A stretch of 64,000 nt of DNA. Source: Syncephalis plumigaleata. Lineage: Eukaryota > Zoopagomycota > Zoopagomycetes > Zoopagales > Piptocephalidaceae. A program made the translations under genes and the position numbers. Below, one piece after another: positions 61,201-64,000 of the stretch. The notes below the pieces were generated by a model. That model saw only the letters and a list, made by a program, of their open reading frames with translations. It made no database searches and was not told the DNA's origin. Position 1 is the first letter of the stretch, and every line of letters starts with the position of its first letter. The DNA is taken from positions 1 to 64,000 of the forward strand of contig JAIXMF010000018.1 of the NCBI GenBank assembly GCA_025201365.1, in the 5' to 3' direction.

Positions 61201-61711
61201 TCGCATCACCGCCTATCCTCGATATTAGCGAGTATCGAGAACAAATAGCACAGTTGCTCGAGACAGATGTAAGTAGACGAGTAGATTATTTCATGTCATT
61301 CATATGTTTCTGTATATTGATGATGCATCATATATCATTTACATGTTAGCCAAGCGAGGTGATTCAATCGGGTCAGAAGGCATTAGCATCGGCTCGTAAC
61401 TCTATTATACAATTACGTAATACATTCAGCAGTAATGATGGCAACGAGGATATTAGTGTAACTACACGTACAACCGATCTAGTCTGGTATAACAAGGCAC
61501 AACTGGATGAACTCAATGCTTGTGCACGCGTGTGTATTGCCAATTCACTAGTATTTCAACAATTAAATAGTTTACTATTGAAATCGCAAAGAGTAAGAGA
61601 AAGAAGAGAAAGAAGAAGGATGATGATGATGATGATCATTTACTGCCAACGATCTCATTTAACTTTACATATCATCATCGACAACCGGATGTTACATTAA
61701 AATATACATAA
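58213..61711 (+). CDS. MAK10: NatC N-terminal acetyltransferase auxiliary subunit Naa35/Mak10
   Basis: Large subunit of NatC, which anchors the Naa30 catalytic subunit to ribosomes and acetylates Met-hydrophobic N-termini. First exons (58213-58408, 58456-58523, 58592-58771) read DITELLNNATEELDIGELLM, LWDVMSAVVLMNPKMDTGMA (family motif MDPKMDAGM) and LLDQLMVLESSWLSGHTLAQ. Later exons hold VYHEKLTLMCDILMAGFELQ, GTHEYFMLSW and LDELNACARVCIAN. About a dozen or more short introns. Frame changes occur near 58945, near 59020 (ACTCTTTAATC, probably one T short), near 59354 and in the purine run at about 61575-61620. After the last the frame reads HLLPTISFNFTYHH to the stop at 61711. Errors in the consensus explain these best. 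Confidence 0.88.
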
Positions 61712-62195
61712 GATAAAGCACAGTTCTACAAACAACATTTTATTGATGATAATGAATGATAGCAATAAAAATACGCATATACTATTACTACTATTGTGTA
61801 TATATATATGTGAATAATCAATCAATCTCATTAATAATATATATGAATGAGATTAGTATTAGCAGAGGGGAAATTCAGGAACTTTTTTAATGAAATAAGA
61901 TGATAGCTTGTAAATGCACCACATACATACACACATAGTAGACAATATATGGCGAGAAATTGAACAAAAAGCGCGGGGTAGTGCAAATAAAACGATCAAC
62001 AGTGAAAGAAGGAAAGAAAGAGAGTATAGTAGTAAGCGGAAACCCGGCTTTCGTTCATTCACCGCGTATTTGTTAGTTAATAAATGCTAAAACACACACG
62101 GGTGGACATGAGGGAGAAGTAAGAGAGAGTAGTGCGTAGAAGAATGAGAAAGGGAATATGGATGACGATGATGATGACATACACATATTTCTTCC
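61712..62195. other. Convergent intergenic region
   Basis: 3' ends of Naa35 and Hsp70 meet here. AT-rich, with ATATATAT at 61798-61810 and AATAAA/TTTATT words that can serve as polyadenylation signals for both strands. No gene seen. Confidence 0.5.
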
Positions 62196-63110
62196 TTAGT
62201 CAACCTCCTCGATGGTTGGGCCGTTGTCGCCACCGGCATCTGGTGCGGCAGCACCACCGGCACCTGGGAAGCCACCTGGGAAACCGCCTGGAGCACCACC
62301 TGGGGCACCGCCAGCTTGTTGGTAGAGCTTCATCATGATTGGGTTGGCGACCTCCTCGAGTTCCTTTTGACGGGACTCGTATTCCTCCTTGCTGGCCTCT
62401 TGGTTGTTGTCCAACCAGTCGATGGCTTCATCGACGGCCTTGGTGAGCTTCTCCTTATCGGCACCCTGGAGCTTGTCGCCGATCTTCTCATCTTGCATGG
62501 AGTTGCGGAGGTTGTAGGCGTAGGACTCGTACGAGTTCTTTGAGCTAATACGAGCAGCGGCAGCCTCATCTTCAGCCTTGTACTTCTCGGCATCGGACAC
62601 CATACGCTCAATGTCCTCCTTGGAGAGACGACCCTTGTCGTTGGTGATGGTGATCTGGTTGGAGCGACCGGTGGTCTTGTCCTGAGCGGATACGTTCAAG
62701 ATACCGTTGGCGTCAATGTCGAACACGACTTCGATTTGTGGGACACCACGTGGGGCAGGTGGGATTCCGGCGAGTTCGAATTTACCGAGCAAGTTGTTGT
62801 CCTTGGTGCGGGCACGCTCACCTTCGAACACCTGGATGAGTACACCTGGCTGGTTGTCGGAGTAGGTGGAGAAGATCTCGGACTTCTTGGTTGGCACGGT
62901 GGTGTTACGCTTGATCAATGGAGTCATGACACCGCCGGCGGTCTCGATACCCATGGAGAGTGGAGCGACATCGAGCAACAACAAGTCTTGGGTCTTCTCG
63001 GAAGTATCACCTGTGAGAATGGCGGCCTGTACGGCGGCACCGTAGGCGACGGCCTCATCAGGGTTGATGGAGCGATTTGGTTCCTTGCCGTTGAAGTAGT
63101 CGCTGACCAA

Positions 63111-63143
<33 letters not shown>

Positions 63144-64000
63144 GACCAAGACGATATCGTGCACGGCGGCCTTGTCGATCTTGGAGTCGCGCAATACCTT
63201 CTCGACTGGGTCCATGGTGGAGCGGAACAAGTCAGAGCAGAGTTCCTCGAAACGGGCACGAGTGATGGAGGTGTAGAAGTCGGTACCCTCGAACAACGAG
63301 TCGACTTCAACGCTAGCCTGGGTGGAGGACGATAGGGAGCGCTTGGCACGTTCACTAGCGGTGCGGAGACGACGCATGGCACGGGCGTTACCGCTGATGT
63401 CCTTCTTGTTCTTGCGCTTGAACTCTTGGACAAAGTGGTTGACGAGACGGTTGTCGAAATCTTCACCACCCAAGTGAGTGTCACCGGCGGTAGCCTTGAC
63501 TTCGAAGATACCCTCCTCGATGGTCAATAGGGAGACATCGAAGGTACCACCGCCCAAATCGAAAATGAGGACGTTCTTCTCGCCACTGCTGGACGACTTC
63601 TTGTCGAGACCGTAGGCGATGGCAGCGGCAGTTGGCTCGTTAATGATACGGAGCACGTTCATACCGGCAATGGTACCGGCATCCTTGGTGGCTTGACGTT
63701 GAGAGTCGTTGAAGTAGGCGGGTACAGTGACGACGGCATCCTTGACGCTGGTACCGAGGAAAGCTTCGGCGGTTTCACGCATCTTAAGGAGGACCATGGA
63801 CGAGATTTCTTCTGGGGTGAAGGTCTTTTGCTCGCCCTTGTACTCGACCTGGATGACAGGCTTGCTATCACGGTCGATAACCTTGAATGGCCAGTGAGCC
63901 ATATCGGACTTTACTTCGCTATCGGCGAAACGACGGCCAATAAGACGCTTAGCATCGAAGACCGTGTTGTGTGGGTTCATGGCGACTTGATTCTTAGCGG
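62196..64000 (-). CDS. Cytosolic Hsp70 chaperone (SSA type), N-terminus outside window
   Basis: ATP-driven chaperone; about 602 residues are present and the first about 50 are missing past the window edge. Motifs: [111 protein letters not shown], a Gly/Pro/Ala-rich lid tail and the C-terminal GPTIEEVD, which binds TPR co-chaperones and marks the cytosolic/nuclear class. No introns in the visible part. Codons end mainly in C or G, unlike the neighbouring genes, as expected for a very highly expressed gene. Confidence 0.97.

Noticed and set aside
62316-63335. Plus-strand frames opposite Hsp70
   Set aside because: Antisense shadows caused by the strong C/G third-position bias of Hsp70.

Overview
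The window looks like nuclear DNA of an early-diverging (non-Dikarya) fungus. This is inference from content: dense genes cut by many short introns (mostly 40-120 nt, usually GTAAGT...TAG), fungal-type metabolism, fungal N-glycan and GPI enzymes, plus a kinesin-13-like motor, a SIKE/FGFR1OP2-type coiled-coil protein and an STK32-type kinase, a mix expected outside the Dikarya. Spacers are AT-rich and full of CT, GAT, ATAT and CTA microsatellites. The last gene (Hsp70) stands out by strong C/G-ending codon choice.

Layout. 1-0.7 kb: 3' end of a CaMK-like kinase. 0.7-2.8 kb: gene-poor DNA with a decayed RRM fragment, a small transposon scrap and a fold-back repeat. 2.6-7.5 kb: a small membrane protein (doubtful), a WW-domain protein with a Gly/Tyr/Lys-rich tail, a small secreted cysteine-rich protein, and the Rab GTPase Ypt1. 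8.4-14.1 kb: two Tc1/mariner-type TIR elements (8446-9542 and 13569-14118) flank an unidentified gene and a STRIPAK-type coiled-coil gene. 14.3-26.7 kb: SLC35F-type transporter, a membrane-anchored peroxygenase-like heme-thiolate protein, an unexplained coding stretch, an STK32/YANK-type kinase, an Old Yellow Enzyme and a SANT/trihelix-like protein. 26.7-30.4 kb: a 3.7 kb stretch with no gene that I can support. 30.4-46.7 kb: porphobilinogen deaminase (HEM3), a WD40 protein, a short-chain dehydrogenase, mitochondrial aspartyl-tRNA synthetase whose intron holds a complete-looking Ty3/Gypsy chromovirus, and ALG9. 47.5-64 kb: kinesin-13-like motor, CaMKI-like kinase, exosome nuclease Rrp6, splicing factor Aar2, PIG-H/Gpi15, NatC subunit Naa35/Mak10 and cytosolic Hsp70 (cut by the window end).

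Most host genes are unrelated housekeeping genes, so there is no operon-like logic. Themes that recur are signalling kinases (three), RNA processing (Rrp6, Aar2) and ER glycosylation/GPI synthesis (ALG9, PIG-H). The most unusual items are: (1) the paired TIR elements, which carry a peptide resembling the C-terminal RuvC-III end of TnpB/Fanzor proteins and a 3' non-coding tail conserved far better than the coding part; (2) a dUTPase domain inside the pol of a very young chromovirus sitting harmlessly in an essential gene's intron; (3) 11-nt and 8-nt micro-exons in the CaMKI gene; (4) a possible 16-nt intron in the peroxygenase gene. Many otherwise well conserved genes contain isolated one-base frame changes, often curable by one base in a short run. 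I read these mainly as consensus errors of the assembly, not as true pseudogenes.
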